Origin: Dromiciops gliroides
Taxonomy: Eukaryota > Chordata > Mammalia > Microbiotheria > Microbiotheriidae
Assembly: GCF_019393635.1 (NCBI RefSeq)
Contig: NC_057863.1
Location: 623,033,791 to 623,097,790, forward strand
Length of the DNA: 64,000 bases
Reading direction: 5' to 3'
Made by a program: the position numbers and the translations under genes. The notes beneath the pieces are model-generated. The model ran no database searches and was not told the DNA's origin. It was given only the letters and a program-made list of their open reading frames with translations. Shown piece by piece: positions 12,801 through 23,520 of this stretch (the stretch's first letter is position 1; each line of letters opens with the position of its first letter).

Positions 12801-15800
12801 CTCTTAAATTCAGGCTGTGGAAAGAGGATGCCCAAGGGCTGACTTAAATTTCTCTAATGGATTTGAGTATTTGAGTAGCTTCCCCTACTCGAGGCCTGCC
12901 AGTAGATCTGTAAACACATATTTAAATGAGACTGATATTTACAAAATAATTCACCTGCAGGGTTCCTTTCATTTCACCCTAAGTACAAGAATAGGGCAGC
13001 CAGGTGGTGCAGGGGTTAGAGCCAAGGCCTAGAGTCAGGAAGACTCGAGTACAAATCTAGCCTCAGGCACTAGCTATGTAATCCTGGGCAAGTCACTTCA
13101 CCCTGTTTGCCTCAGTTTCCTCATCTGTCAAATGAGCTGGAGAGAGAAATGGAAAACCACTCCAGTATTTTTGCCAAGAAAACCCCCAATGGGGGACACA
13201 AATGAAACGACTCAACAACAACTACTGGTACTACAGGAAAAGCTGAATTTTTCTTAAAGCTGAGCATCCTGGCACTGCCACTTACTCTGTGACCTTGGGC
13301 CAGTCACTCTGGGGCTCGGGTTCCAGAGGCTGTCCCGAATAGCTTCTGAGGTCGCCCCTTCCAGCCCCGAACATAACACGTTCTGAGGTCATGTCTGGTC
13401 CTAAGAATCTGCGCCTGTGATGCGGAGCTAGCACTTGACTGACATCGCCAAATCTGCTTGTTCCACGACACGGGAAGGAACAGGCTAGCATAGAAACCCC
13501 ACTACCCACGCTCCATGCCCATGGCCCGCTGTGTCCGGCCAAAAGCACAACAGAGAGAGGAGAACCTCCTCCCTGCTATTCCGGGGCCAGCCTTCAGAGA
13601 GAGGGGAGCCAGAGGATTATCATTAGCAACACAAATTTGGTAACCAAGGAGACACTGGGCTTTTCTACACAGCAGCAGAGTGGTTCTCTAGGTTGGAGAT
13701 GTGTATACATGTGTGTTTACTCACATGTACGTATACGTATGGATACATATATAATGTATGCATATACACAGATATCTCTAAACCTCTATACATCAGACAG
13801 GAATGGGAAGGAGCCCAGGGGAATGAAGGGGGAGGGGAGTGCTGGATGAAGAGGGAGTCTGCAATAACTGACACTGAGAGACCCCTTGACGGTTTTCAAA
13901 GCCTTGCTCAGGGGCCTCCTTACTTGGTCCTCACAAAGGAGGTAGGTGGTAGGCTGGCAGGGTGCAATTATACCTATTTCACAGAGAAGAGAACGGCCAC
14001 GGTGAGGTGAAGCAAGAAAGGCAGGAGAGGATGCAAACCTAGGCCTTGCACGTCTCCTCCAGTGCCGTGCCTTCCCATATGTAACAATCCCCTCTGCACT
14101 GGCCTGGTGGCTTTTTGCTGGCCTTTGGGTTTACCCTTCTGCCTGGGAGAGGACACCGTAGTGATCTCACTCAAGGAACAGCCCTGGGGCCTACTGCTGT
14201 GGGACCCAGGCCAGAAATGGAGGGGGGAAGAGCCAGGAAAGAAGGGTGTCCTCCAAACCCAGGTAGGGAAGTATTCAGCAGCAGGTGTTGAAAAGGACGA
14301 TGAACAAGAAAAGCTTCAGTGATCAGGAGATCACAAGGGCATAGATGTAAAGCTGGGATGGACCTTAGAGGTCTAATCCCCTTGTTTTACAGATGGAGAA
14401 ACTGAGGCACTGAGAGAGGAAGTGACTTACCCAATGTAAGCTGTAAGGCCCCTGAGGGCACCACAGTGCACAGAGCACTGGGCCTGAAGTCAGGAAAACC
14501 TGAGTTCAAATCCAACCTCAGATACCTACTAGCTAGATGACCCCGGGCAAGTCACTTAACTTGTCTGCCTCAGTTTCCTCATGTGTCAAATGGAGGGAAA
14601 TAACAGCTCCTACCTCACAGAGCTGTTGTGAGGATCAACTGAGATCCTATTTTGTGAAGCACTTAGCACAGTGCCCGGTGCAGTATAAAGGCTCGGTCCC
14701 TTCCCTTCCCTGAAGGTCAGTACAGGCAGAGCTGAGATTTGAACCAAGGTCCTGTGACTCCCCATTTCAGCAGCCCTCCCACTGGTCGGCCTCTCCCCAC
14801 TGGTAACCTTGGAGAGAACATTGGAGTGGGTGGTGAGGTTCCCAGCAAGCCTGCCAGGGGCTAAGAAATGAGTAGGAGGCAGTAAAGTGGCAGCACCAGC
14901 AGAGACAACTTTATCTGGGAGCGTGGCTGTGAGAGGGCAGGGAGACACAGCCTGGGAGCTGGACAGGTCCAGAGAGAGGGTAGAGAAGGGAAGGAGCTTG
15001 TGGGTAAAAAGAGCCCAAAGATCAGGCAGAGAGAAGGGAGGACGACAGGAGCCAGTTCCCAGAGGAGCTGGAGGGTCATGAGATTGAGGGCACCAGCAAA
15101 GGGGAAGCCACCTCCTTAGGAGGGAATGTGGAGGATGGGCCAAAGGAAGAGAGGGAGGGTGTGTGCCTGAGTGTCTGTATCTGAGTGTCTGTGTGTGGGC
15201 GTGCATGCGCATGGGTGTGGGTGGATGGAGCTTTATGAACTGGGAAGTCACAGTATTTGAGGGACCATCAATATATGCCCCAAAGGATGTATATGTATAG
15301 GTATGTGTCTACACACATATACACATATGTATATATGAAGGGCGGAGGGAGACGGGGTGAGCCAAAAAACACTTTCCTCGAGAACAAGAGAATGAATCCA
15401 TTCTGGAGCAGAAGATGGGTGTAATGAGTCTGCCCTGGAGAGGGTAATATATCGGAGTGAAGTGAACCGCAAGAGGGAGGAGGCTGCTGAAGGATGGCAA
15501 TGGGGAGGCCTAGAAGTCGTGGTGAGAAAGCAGGAGCATCTACCAGTGTGTGGGGAGGATAAGAGAGGGCAGCCAGGCGGGGAGGGGGTGGCTGGAGGCA
15601 GGGGGATGCTGTGTCTTCCAGGGGAAAGCCCAGTGCTCCAAGTGCAAGAGGATGGAAGGAGGGTAAAAAACAGGGTTTCGAATATAAAAACACAGAACTG
15701 GGGTCCCAGGGAGCAGAGGGAAGAGGAAGGCAGAGTATGATTTGGAAGACCATACAGAAGAATGAACAGAATGGAAGAAGATCAGGAGGCCTTGGTATCA

Positions 15801-18800
15801 TTCTTGCTTTTGGCCACCGGCTAGCTGTGCGATCTTGGACGAATCACTTAACCACTCTGAGCCTCAGTCTCCCCATTGTAAGACGAGGATGACAACAGAC
15901 TCCCTACTTTGCAGAGTTATGAGGAGAGCGGTTGGCAACCTTCAAGCACAATCTCAAGGTTACCCTGATGACTGGGCTCCTCCACCCCATCGGGCCTTCC
16001 TCCAGTCAACAAGGACAGCCATGAGAGAGACCGTCGGGCGCAGGGACTGACTTCCTCAGGGGACCAACCTCGGCTCTCCTTACTCGGGGGCTCTCTTCCC
16101 AAGTGTGGGGGTTCCCACCTGGGGCACTGGCCCTGGTCACCCTACAGAAATGCTAGGAAACACCAGCATGAATACAATACTCAGCACGGCTGGCCCAGTG
16201 AATGGGGAGCCCAGCAGAACACAAAGATTTTCCCAACCTCTCTTTAGGAGCCTCACACGGCCTCAGGGGCCCTTGCTTTGGGGGTGGGAGCTTCCTCTAT
16301 CAGCACAGGGGCCCGCCCTCAAGGGCCAGAGGAGGTGGTACCTGGAAAGCACCTGTAGTCTTAAGGCCTACAAAAGAGAAGTGGCCCAAGGGATCAAGCT
16401 TTCCTTGGCCAAAGGCCAACTCAAAGTCTTGGGGACGTGTTTCAGTCAGTCATTCAGGTGCTTCAGTCATGTCTGACTCTTTTTGGCCCATGTGGGGTTT
16501 ACTTGGCAGAGATCCTGGAGTGGCTTGCCATTTCCTTCTCCATTCTCCATTCTCCAGCTCATTTGACAGATGAGGAACCTGAGGCAAACAGGGTGAAGTG
16601 ACTTGCCCAGGGTCACACAGCTAGGAAGAGTCTGAGGCAGGATTTGAAGTCATAAAGAGGAGTCTTCCTGATTTCAAGGCCAGGGTTCTATTTGAGGCGA
16701 TGCCTCGTTGCCCCTTGGAGGCAGTTAGGGGGCACCAAAGTGTATAGAATGCTGGGCCTAGAGTCAGTGAGACCCGGGTTCAAATCCAACCTCAGGCCCT
16801 TCCTATCTCTGTGATGGTGGACAAGCATGTGACTGCTGTTTGCCTCAGTTCCCTCATCTGCAAAATGGGGATAATAACAGCATTTACTTTTCAGAGTTGT
16901 GAGGATCAAATATCTGTAAAGCACTTAGCATATGGCCTGGCACATAGTAGGTGCTTAATAAATGCTCGTTTCCTTCCTTCCCTCCCAGCTCTTTTGACTT
17001 GAAGGATCTCTGTTCACTGACACAGTCACCAAACAGCACAGCCCTTAGCCCTGAGTCCTCCCCTGTCCTGAAACTTTCTCTGTGTTTTTTCCAGGGAAAA
17101 CAGAGGCATCTTTTTATCAGACACTATACTGCGCTAGAGAAGGAGCAGTTGGTTCATATGTTATTTCACCCTTGTAGAGAATCAAACAGCGGAAAGAACC
17201 GAAAAGCTGGGCCCCACACTCGACATCCTGGTTGGTCTGAGGCCATTTCAGTTGTAAGAAGGGCTTCCCAAAGAACACTAACTATGCCTCAATGCTGCGG
17301 TGAGTGTTTCCACGGCTGAAACATGCAGGGCTTCACTTGAATTGCATCTCTAAATCAAGAATCCCACCTGAAATGGAAATCGCAGGAAGGAATAAACCCC
17401 GTAGGTCCTAGCCCGGGCCTGCCATCTGAGACATGCAAGCTTCACAGACCATCCTGAAGATAACGTTCATTTTTTTTCCTGAGTCAAGTCAGTTGGTTAC
17501 AAACCACAAGTCCCCCAGCCTGCCCTTCTAGAAACTATCTGAAAAAGAAACGTAGCTGAGGGTTAATCTAAGGCTAGGGTTAGATGGATTCTCCGGGTGC
17601 TGGCTGAGTGCAGGGGCTGGGCCTGTACTGTCCTGCACACTGCTCGCCCCCACAAGTGGCTAGGACAGGGCTATGGAAAGAGCAGGCCTCCTGAGGACTT
17701 GCTGATTCTGGGCCTAAACCTCAGAAGAGCTGATCTCTGGGCATCTGTCCACCAACTCAGGCCAAACTTCAAGGCTCAACTATCCTCCCCCTTCCTTGCA
17801 ACAGATTTTGGAAGTAGCTCCCGGCCCAAGGTGCTGCCCACCCCAGGAAGGACAAGTGAACGTGAGGATGACTGAGAATAAGCTGCCCCTGCCACAGACC
17901 CATCTCCCCCTCCACCCAAATGACACAACAGGGCTCAACCCTTCAAACTACAGTAACACGGACAACAGCGTTTGATGAGAATGATCAACACCACCATGTT
18001 CACAGGAGATTGTGGTCTAGGCAGCAAAGAGGATGGAGCTTTAGGTTTCGAATCTGGAAGACCTGAGTTCAAATGTGACTTCAGACATTTCCCAGCCGTG
18101 TGACCAAGGGCAAGTCACTTCACCTCCAATGGCCTCAGTTTCCTCATCTGTAAAATGGGAGAAATAATAGCCCCTACCTCCCAGGGTTGTATAGAGGAAG
18201 CTGAGATAATATTTGTAAAGCTCTTATTATTATCAACACAGTGCCTGGCACATTAATAAGTCCTATATAGATGCTAGCTTTTATTATTAACATTATATCT
18301 TTAGGGGGCAGCTAGGTGGCTCAGTGGATAAAGCACTGGCCCTGGATTCAAACCCAGCCTCAGACACTTGATGCTTACTAGCTGTGTGACCCTGAGCAAG
18401 TCACTTAACCCTCACTGCCCCGAAAAAAAACCGCCAAAACATTATATCTTGTCATTCTTGGCTATCATGGAGCAGGGGAATACCTTCATCTAGGCTGGCC
18501 CAATGTTGTCTCTAATACCAGAAACAAGTGGGCCCTTGACCCTGGGCCAAGGGTCAGCCCACATCTCTGCCTCGGTAGTCATGGGGGTAGGCATGGCCCA
18601 GAGGAGGATGCCAGAAATGAGGATATAGGGCAGCAAGGTGGCACAGTGAATAAAGCACCAGCCCTGGATTCAGGAGGATGTGAGTTCAAATCCGGCCTCA
18701 GATACTTGACACTTACTAGCTGTGTGACCCTGGGCAAGTCACTTAACCAGCAAAACAAAAACAAAACAAACAGAAGTGAGGACACCCCCTCCCCCCAGCA

Positions 18801-20649
18801 TTTTTTGGCACAGTCACAGCTAGATTCTTTAACTCGGGAAAAGGAGTTTAAGTAAACAATGAGGACAAATAAGTAACCAGGGCAGTGAAATGGAGAGTGA
18901 TCTTTCTCTCTGGCCGTGGGAGCCAGGAGTGGTGGCCAGAGGGTCTCTCTCCTGGGCTGGCCCCTCCTCCCCTTCTTCAGAAAGCCCCTCAGCAGAAGGC
19001 TGGAGGTTGAAGGAGACCAGGACAAGCCTCTGATGACAAAGCTCTCAGCCCTTCTCTTTCTAAACAAGTCCAACTAGCCTCCTCTAGTTCCTCCTCCCTC
19101 CTTCCACCGGTTTCCTTTCCCTCTTGTAGCCAAGTCATGTCAAGAAGTCAATAAACATTGAATAAGGGCCTACTATGTGCCAGGCTAAGTCCTAGCATTG
19201 TCCTCCCTCCGCACCTCTGTGTCTCCGCGCTCCCACCATCCCTCTGTCCCTTACCCGCTGCTCCTCTCCTGGTCTCCCCTCCCGTTCCCTGGCTTTCCTT
19301 TGGTCCTGTAGCCTCTCAGCTGCCCCATCGGCTCAGGCCACCATTTTCCCTCACTCTCTATGGAACAGCCTCATTTCTCGGTTCTGTTGACTTTACCTCC
19401 TTCTACCTCTTCTCTTCCACCCAACCCCTTCACTCCTCTTATTCCCCCCCATCCCTGGCCTGATACCTCCATTCCTCATCTCCTCATGATTTCCCTGAAG
19501 TCAGTCAGCAAGCATTTCATGAGCACCAGGCACTGGGCTAAGGGCAGGGGATTCAAAGAAAGGCAAAAAACCGTCCCTGCCCCAAGGAACCCACAGCCTG
19601 GCAGTGAAGGCGACCTCTAGACTGAGGAGCTGAGGACCAAATACACGGGGATGAACAGCAGAGGGAAGGGGCTCCAATGAGACGGGATGGGCAGAGGCTT
19701 CCTCCAGAATCTGGAACATGAGCTAGGTCTTGGGGGCAGCCAGGAACGAGGCAGAGATGAGGAGTTAGGGCACCCCAGGAACGGGGGCCAGCCGGGGAAA
19801 ATGCTGGGCACCCGGAGGGGCTTGGGGAGCCTTGGGACAGCCCCTCACCTCTGGCCACATCCCATGTCCCCTGAGCTGCTCCCCACTCCCTGTGCTTCAC
19901 TCTAAGCTTCTCCAGCCCTCAACCCCTCCCCCATGCGTGCCCTTGCCTTCCTTCCTCCTCACCCCAAGAGCTCTTGCCCATCCAGCCTGCCTCCACTCCC
20001 CATTCCTTCTTCAGCCCCTTAGCCCTCCTCTCCCCGCTCCCATCAGTCTCCTGTCTCCCTCACTCTTGCATTCCATCTTCCTCATCCCTGCACCCTCCCT
20101 CCCCCTTTTCCATCCCTTGATTTTCAGTCTCCCTCCTTCTTCTAAACTCTCCTGTCCTTGATCCTCTCTCCTTCCCATCCTTTATCTGCTGATAACATAA
20201 GGTCCACCTGCCCTCATCTCCAAGATCCCTCACTCTATCAACCTCCCCCCTCTAATCCCTGTTTCCCCAGTTGTGACAAATCTCTATCCATGATATGGGG
20301 CTTTGGCTAGATTACCTTTGAGACTCACAACAAACCCTGGGAGGGAGGAAGGTGCTACAGGTATTATAATAAGATCCATTTTGCAGATGATATAATTGAG
20401 GTCCAGGGAAGCTAAGTGACTTGCTCATGATCACACAGCTAATATTTGAGGCAGGACTGGAACCCAGGTCTTTCTGATCCTAAGTCCAGCACTCTGAGAC
20501 AATGAGGGTTAAGTGACTTGCCCAGGGTCACACAGCTAGTAAGTGTCTGGGGCCAGATTTGAAATCAGGTCCTCCTGAATCCAGGGCCAGTGTTTTATCC
20601 ACTGCGCCACCCAGCTGCCCCCAAGTCCAGCACTCTTTAACTATCTTAC

Positions 20650-20706
<57 letters not shown>

Positions 20707-21735
20707 AGATGTGGTGGGTCATGAGCCTGGTCTTCTTAGGGAGCTGTGGGTTTAATTCCCACTTCTGACACCATGAATATTTTAGAAGAGATGAAAGTCT
20801 GACTCAAGATTTTTGCAACAGCGAGCTACAGCAAGAATGTGCACACAGTCTGCAAGAGGCTACAAATTCCCCCAAATTTTACCTTGCTTATATACAGTTT
20901 TTAAATCAGAGAACTAATGAATTCCAGAGTTGCCAAGTTTTAAAGCAATACCCTGAACTTCTTTCTGCTGTCTCCTGCTAATCTGCTGTCTAGTCTTCAG
21001 TAAACCAGGCAAAACATTCTGCTAACTCAAGGAAATATGATTGTATAATAGAGTCCAGGTTCCCAAGCTCCAAGGCTGGATGGAGGAGTTCAGCCTCCCA
21101 AACTCCAGAAGGCTGGAGGCTGCTTCACAGAGCACTGGCTCCATTTTGGATCGATACATAAGAACGCATGCTACGCCTCGTCTCACTCACCCTTCTCGTC
21201 TCCGGGTCCCCAGACCCCTTAATCCTGCTCCACGATGCTTCCGTCCCTCCTCACCACGCCATTATTCCCTAAACCCCTCCACCTCCTCTTTCCTCTCCAG
21301 CCTACCGTAGATCGGAAAGCACTAGACTTGGAGTTGCTTTGGATCCAGCTTCAGGCATGTACCAGCCTGTGTGATCCTGGGCAAGTCACTTAACCTTTTC
21401 TGTGCCTCAGTTTCCTCGTCTGGAAAATGAGAGGTCGTAGCTGAAGGCCTCCGTCTCCCCTTCCAGTTCTAAAACTAGGATCCCCTGATTTCTCACCCCC
21501 GTCTTCTCCCCATCCTCCACTCTGCTCCCCACGCCTCCTCTCTGCCTCGCTCCTCCATCCCCTCCTCTCCTAGACGCCCCTTCCCTCTCAGTCCCCGCTC
21601 TGCCCGGGGGCACCCTTTTTGTCCCTCTCCGGCCCCCGTCCCCTGGCCTAGCCCTCTCCTTCCGCCCCTCCCGGAGCGCTTTTCTAACCGAGCCCTCTCC
21701 GGCCCTACCTTGAGGTTCACGGCGGGCAGCTCCAT
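3739..21735 (-). CDS. AGTRAP: AGTRAP, angiotensin II receptor-associated protein (complete CDS, 5 exons)
   Basis: Coding segments on the minus strand: 21709-21735, 11831-11865, 6923-7028, 4821-5019, 3739-3857. All introns are GT-AG and phases agree, giving 161 residues (human 159). The family is a small multi-pass protein of Golgi, endosome and plasma membrane that binds the AT1 angiotensin receptor tail and promotes its internalisation. Visible: MELPAVNLK start identical to human as I remember it, VHWLLTTWGC, SYAWANFTVLALGVW, LLLKPLSC.FVYHMY.ERGGE, and the cytosolic tail motif RSAYQTIDS. Hydrophobic segments fall near residues 10-27, 34-52, 56-76 and 90-108. The loop after FYP is one residue longer than human. 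DRAXIN lies upstream on the same strand, as in human. Identification is from remembered human sequence; I am very sure. Confidence 0.97.
3858..4820 (-). other. AGTRAP: AGTRAP intron 4
   Basis: Short GC-rich intron without recognised transposons. One minus-strand AATAAA occurs near 4139-4144; no sign that it is used. Confidence 0.8.
4821..5019 (-). CDS. AGTRAP: AGTRAP coding exon 4
   Basis: 199 nt, 66 codons plus one base. Acceptor TTTGGCAG|TTTTTG, donor AACATAG|GTGAGG. It encodes two hydrophobic stretches, FLVGLAITILLDIIYIAIFY and MAIFSLLLKPLSCIFVYHMY, with the hydrophilic loop PQRAALSDTERF between them, ending ERGGEFVLNI. Confidence 0.97.
5020..6922 (-). other. AGTRAP: AGTRAP intron 3
   Basis: Mostly single-copy in appearance, moderately GC-rich, and notably free of the young SINEs that crowd the rest of the window. 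No further coding signal seen. Confidence 0.8.
6923..7028 (-). CDS. AGTRAP: AGTRAP coding exon 3
   Basis: 106 nt. The first base completes the split Trp codon, followed by 35 codons from GCYTFSNSYAWANF to DSLDAIIM. Acceptor TTGCCAG|GGGC, donor ATTATG|GTGAG. It carries the second membrane segment (ANFTVLALGVWSIA). Confidence 0.96.
7178..7331 (-). repeat. WSINE1-like SINE
   Basis: Full length, in AGTRAP intron 2. Target duplication CCAGTTATTT. Confidence 0.9.
8200..8346 (-). repeat. WSINE1-like SINE
   Basis: Inserted in the old L1. Target duplication ACGAGCAATTCTTTT. Confidence 0.92.
8987..9128 (+). repeat. WSINE1-like SINE
   Basis: Inserted in the old L1, slightly diverged. Target duplication about TGTTTTG. 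Confidence 0.88.
9290..9560 (+). repeat. MIR-like CORE-SINE
   Basis: CTAGCTGTGTGACCCTGGGC, CAGTTTCC-type, CAGGGTTGTATGAGAATC, GGGGCTTAGCACAGTG. Confidence 0.65.
9673..10118 (-). mobile_element. Solo LTR, family A (ERV1-like), antisense
   Basis: 446 bp with TGTGATG...TTCTCACA ends on the plus strand and a CCAA/CCAA 4-bp target duplication. The reverse complement matches the LTR at 61920-62530 over its whole length. A poly(A) hexamer lies near the LTR 3' side. Inserted into the old L1 of AGTRAP intron 2. A fossil; no internal retroviral sequence remains. The 4-bp duplication suggests a class I (gamma-like) ERV. Family name unknown to me. Confidence 0.8.
10600..10835 (+). repeat. MIR-like CORE-SINE
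   Basis: tRNA-like head, TCAGTTTCCTCAATTATAAA, then CAGGGTTGTTGTGAGGATCA. Confidence 0.7.
10876..11022 (-). repeat. WSINE1-like SINE
   Basis: Full length with T-tail at left. Target duplication about CTAGCTTAT. Confidence 0.9.
11165..11286 (-). repeat. Old tRNA-SINE fragment
   Basis: GTGAAGTGACCTGCCCAGGG to ACACAGCTGTCCC. Confidence 0.6.
11287..11437 (-). repeat. WSINE1-like SINE
   Basis: Inserted next to an older antisense SINE. Target duplication TGTCCCTTGTTTCT. Confidence 0.92.
11831..11865 (-). CDS. AGTRAP: AGTRAP coding exon 2
   Basis: A 35-nt exon encoding AIVLVHWLLTT plus two bases of a Trp codon. Acceptor TTATAG|GCC, donor ACATG|GTGAG. It is too short to appear as an open frame and was found by matching the human VHWLLTTW motif. 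It starts the first hydrophobic segment. Confidence 0.94.
12993..13230 (+). repeat. tRNA-SINE with RTE-type tail
   Basis: tRNA-like head, then CTCATCTGTCAAATGAGCTGG, AACCACTCCAGTAT, CCAAGAAAACCCC and GACTCAACAACAAC. The tail resembles RTE/BovB LINE 3' ends. Confidence 0.75.
14335..14700 (+). repeat. Old SINE cluster
   Basis: An L3/MIR remnant (GGGATGGACCTTAGAGG, 14353) followed by a full MIR-like CORE-SINE (14456-14690) with GAGCTGTTGTGAGGATCAAC. Confidence 0.65.
15790..15960 (+). repeat. Old tRNA-SINE / MIR-like remnant
   Basis: GGCTAGCTGTGCGATCTTGG, CCTCAGTCTCCCCATTGTAA. Confidence 0.55.
16445..16720 (-). repeat. tRNA-SINE with RTE-type tail
   Basis: Antisense copy: CAGTCATGTCTGACTC, CTTGGCAGAGATCCTGGAG, then the reverse of the SINE head. 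Confidence 0.75.
16722..16985 (+). repeat. MIR-like CORE-SINE
   Basis: tRNA-like head, CAGAGTTGTGAGGATCAAAT, then GTGCTTAATAAATGC. Confidence 0.7.
18015..18290 (+). repeat. MIR-like CORE-SINE
   Basis: GGCAGCAAAGAGGATGGAGC head, CAGGGTTGTATAGAGG core, GTGCCTGGCAC tail. Confidence 0.68.
18304..18430 (+). repeat. WSINE1-like SINE (short internal deletion)
   Basis: Lacks a few bases before the CAAACCC block. Target duplication ACATTATATCTT. Confidence 0.88.
18627..18771 (+). repeat. WSINE1-like SINE
   Basis: 3' end truncated before CATTGCCCC, with an AACAAA tail. Target duplication about AGAAATGAGGA. Confidence 0.88.
19870..20260 (+). repeat. C/T-rich low-complexity stretch in AGTRAP intron 1
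   Basis: Mixed CCTCC, TCCCT and CTTCC runs without a clear period. Nothing else recognised. Confidence 0.5.
20320..20650 (-). repeat. MIR-like SINE, split by a young SINE
   Basis: Antisense; GCAGATGATATAATTGAGG, CACACAGCTAATATTTGAGG, CCCAGGTC. Confidence 0.65.
20500..20621 (-). repeat. WSINE1-like SINE
   Basis: Splits an old SINE. Target duplication AAGTCCAGCACTCT. Confidence 0.9.
20652..20702 (+). repeat. (TA)n microsatellite
   Basis: About 25 TA units, next to an old SINE split by a young one. Confidence 0.95.
21315..21480 (+). repeat. Old tRNA-SINE with CCTTCCAGTTCTA tail
   Basis: GTGTGATCCTGGGCAAGTC, TGGAAAATGAGAGG, CCCCTTCCAGTTCTAAAAC. Similar tails are at 25855-26030, 43385-43560 and 53265-53470. 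Confidence 0.6.
21709..21735 (-). CDS. AGTRAP: AGTRAP coding exon 1
   Basis: Nine codons, MELPAVNLK, from the ATG at 21735-21733 to a CTCAAG|GTAGGG donor. The exon lies in the CpG island and ends in phase 0. The start is chosen because the peptide matches the human N-terminus. Confidence 0.96.
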
Positions 21736-21899
21736 CCCGGGCCAAGCCGGGGCCGGGGCCGGATTCAGACGAAGGGGAAGCAGGAGGCGGCGAGGGCAGC
21801 GAGGGCGGCTGCAGCGGCTCTAAAGCTTCCCGGAGAGTTGAGAAACAAACTTTCCCGGCTCCGCCCCGGGGCCCCCTCCCACCGGCTCCAGCGCCCAGC

Positions 21900-21927
21900 C
21901 ACGTGACCCAAGGGTTGCGCACGTGAC
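21900..21927. promoter_or_regulatory. Two CACGTGAC E-boxes 20 bp apart
   Basis: CACGTGAC occurs at 21900-21907 and again at 21920-21927, 165-195 bp upstream of the AGTRAP ATG. This is the high-affinity core for USF and MiT/TFE bHLH-ZIP factors. A CACGTG box bound by USF1/2 has, as I recall, been reported in the mouse Agtrap promoter, so at least one box is likely functional. Confidence 0.65.
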
Positions 21928-21942
21928 GGCACGCAGAGGCTG

Positions 21943-21955
21943 GTTGCTAGGAGAC
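21943..21955. promoter_or_regulatory. X-box (RFX-type) motif in AGTRAP promoter
   Basis: GTTGCTAGGAGAC fits the X-box pattern RYYNYY-N-RRNRAC with a one-base spacer. It lies 16 bp from the second E-box. Binding is inferred from the motif only. Confidence 0.5.
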
Positions 21956-22228
21956 GGCGTCAGCTCGCGGGTGCTGCCCTCCCCCCCTCCTCCTCAGACC
22001 GGGCCGCTGGAGCCGAGCTCCACCCCCACCCCTGGGAAGAGACTTCCGTAAAGAGGGACGAACCTCGGATTTCACCGACCCCAGCCCCCTCCTGAGGCCC
22101 TAAGGATAGCCCCCCCCACACACATTCCTGGGGGGCTGCGAGGCTCGGAAAAGAGAGGGGGCAGGTCTGCGGGCTGGAGCGCCGCTGGTATTGGGAGGGT
22201 CTAGGGGAGCCGCACCCCCTTCCTTCTC

Positions 22229-22389
22229 TTTTGTTTGTTTTGCAGGCGATGGGGGTTAAGTGACTTGCCTTAAGTGACTTGCCCAGGGTCACACAACTAG
22301 TAAGTGCCAAGTGTCTGAGGCCGCATTTGAACTCAGGTCCTCCTGAATCCAGGGCGGGTGCTTTATCCACTGCACCACCTAGCTGCCCC
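22229..22389 (-). repeat. WSINE1-like SINE with small internal duplication
   Basis: Contains a 15-bp direct duplication of TTAAGTGACTTGCC. Target duplication CCTTCCTTCTCTTTT. It lies about 170 bp past the AGTRAP CpG island. Confidence 0.9.
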
Positions 22390-23096
22390 GCCTTCCTTCT
22401 CTTTTAAGGGGCCCCCAACTAGAGTGGGGGCTCCTTGGGGCCAGGGTCTGTCATTTTCACTTGTCCTCCCACGGCTTAGGCCCTTTCCTGGTCCTTGGTA
22501 AACACTTAATAAACGCCTGCTCTCTTTCTGTCTTTACGTGTCTGTCAGCCTCTCTCCTGCTCCACCCAACTGGGGCAGGGTGCCTTCTACCCCAGCTCTC
22601 TCCCCCTGAATCGGCCTGGGATCACCAGGCCCAGAATTTCTAGGCCGACCCTTCAGTCACCTTAGGTAAAAGAGAAAGGACATTGTGCACCCACCCCCAC
22701 CCCTATCCCACCTCCCTGGACCGGTTCAGCTGTTCATTATGGCATGGTAGGTTGATGAAAAAAAGAATTTGGGGTCTTGGTGGTCCGAAAGCTCATCACC
22801 ATTCTCTGGTATGCTACAGCCATCATCTAGGGGAGCAGCCGTTGTGGAGAAGCCTCCCAACACCGCCTGTCCTACTCCAGAAGTGTCAAGAGATAGATGA
22901 GCCCAAGAGTTCCAGCCCTGATCCAGGGAAATGACCCTGGTGAAAATGAGACCTCCCCCCTCCCCCCCCAGGTGCTTCTGTAGATAAGGAAGGTTTCAAT
23001 TGTTCAAAAAAACCACCGAAGACTCACAAAGGGGGTTCTCACCACCAAAGTCTTTAGCACTCTCAAATCGTTCACCATCAGAAATATATGTGGTTG

Positions 23097-23278
23097 TTTT
23101 TTTTGTTTGTTTGTTTTTTGGTGGTGGTGGTGGTGGTTGTTTTGGTGAGGCAATTGGGGTTAAGTGACTTGCCCAGGGTCACACAGCTAGTAAGTGTCAA
23201 GTGTCTGAGGCCGGATTTGAACTCAGGTCTCCTGAATCCGGACCTGGTGCTCTATCCACCGTGCCACCTAGCTGTCCC
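23097..23278 (-). repeat. WSINE1-like SINE
   Basis: Long T/GT-rich tail with a GGT run. Target duplication about GATATGTGGTTGTT. The tail ends CAATTGGGGT (variant B 3' end). Confidence 0.88.
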
Positions 23279-23520
23279 TGTTTTGTTTTGTTTTGATATG
23301 TGGTTGTTATTAATGAAATTGCCATTCAAGAAGATGCACAGCTGCTTAATCTCCAACATGCTGCTGAAACTTCTATGTAATGCCTCCAGCCCCACCCCCA
23401 TTAGAACGTCAGCTCCTTAAAAACAAGGACTGTCTTGCTCTTCTTTGTTACTATCTCAGGCTGCAGGAGGGGAGAGTGTTCTGAATCATACGATCCTAGG
23501 GGGTTTCTCATCCCATAGGA

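Larger units (their letters stand above)
11866..21708 (-). other. AGTRAP: AGTRAP intron 1
   Basis: Holds old SINEs (12993, 14456, 15790, 16445, 16722, 18015), three young SINEs (18304, 18627, 20500), a TA microsatellite and a C/T-rich stretch at 19870-20260. Segments 11880-12990, 17000-17990 and 18780-20320 show no recognised element or coding signal. Confidence 0.75.
21480..22060 (-). promoter_or_regulatory. AGTRAP: AGTRAP CpG-island promoter
   Basis: GC-rich, CpG-rich stretch around coding exon 1 and its upstream flank, with GC boxes (CCGCCCC near 21868). No TATA box is placed for minus-strand transcription, so initiation is probably dispersed in about 21750-21900. It is the strongest CpG cluster in the window and sits at the expected promoter place. 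Confidence 0.8.

Noticed and set aside
14610-15801. Two open frames on minus (213 and 177 codons) in AGTRAP intron 1
   Set aside because: Pro/Leu/Ser-rich text over purine-rich sequence, no homology recognised and no conserved motif.
20780-21180. Possible further LTR upstream of the AGTRAP start (TATATACAG, CAGGCAAAACATTC)
   Set aside because: Some LTR-like words, but no terminal repeats or target duplication that I could define.
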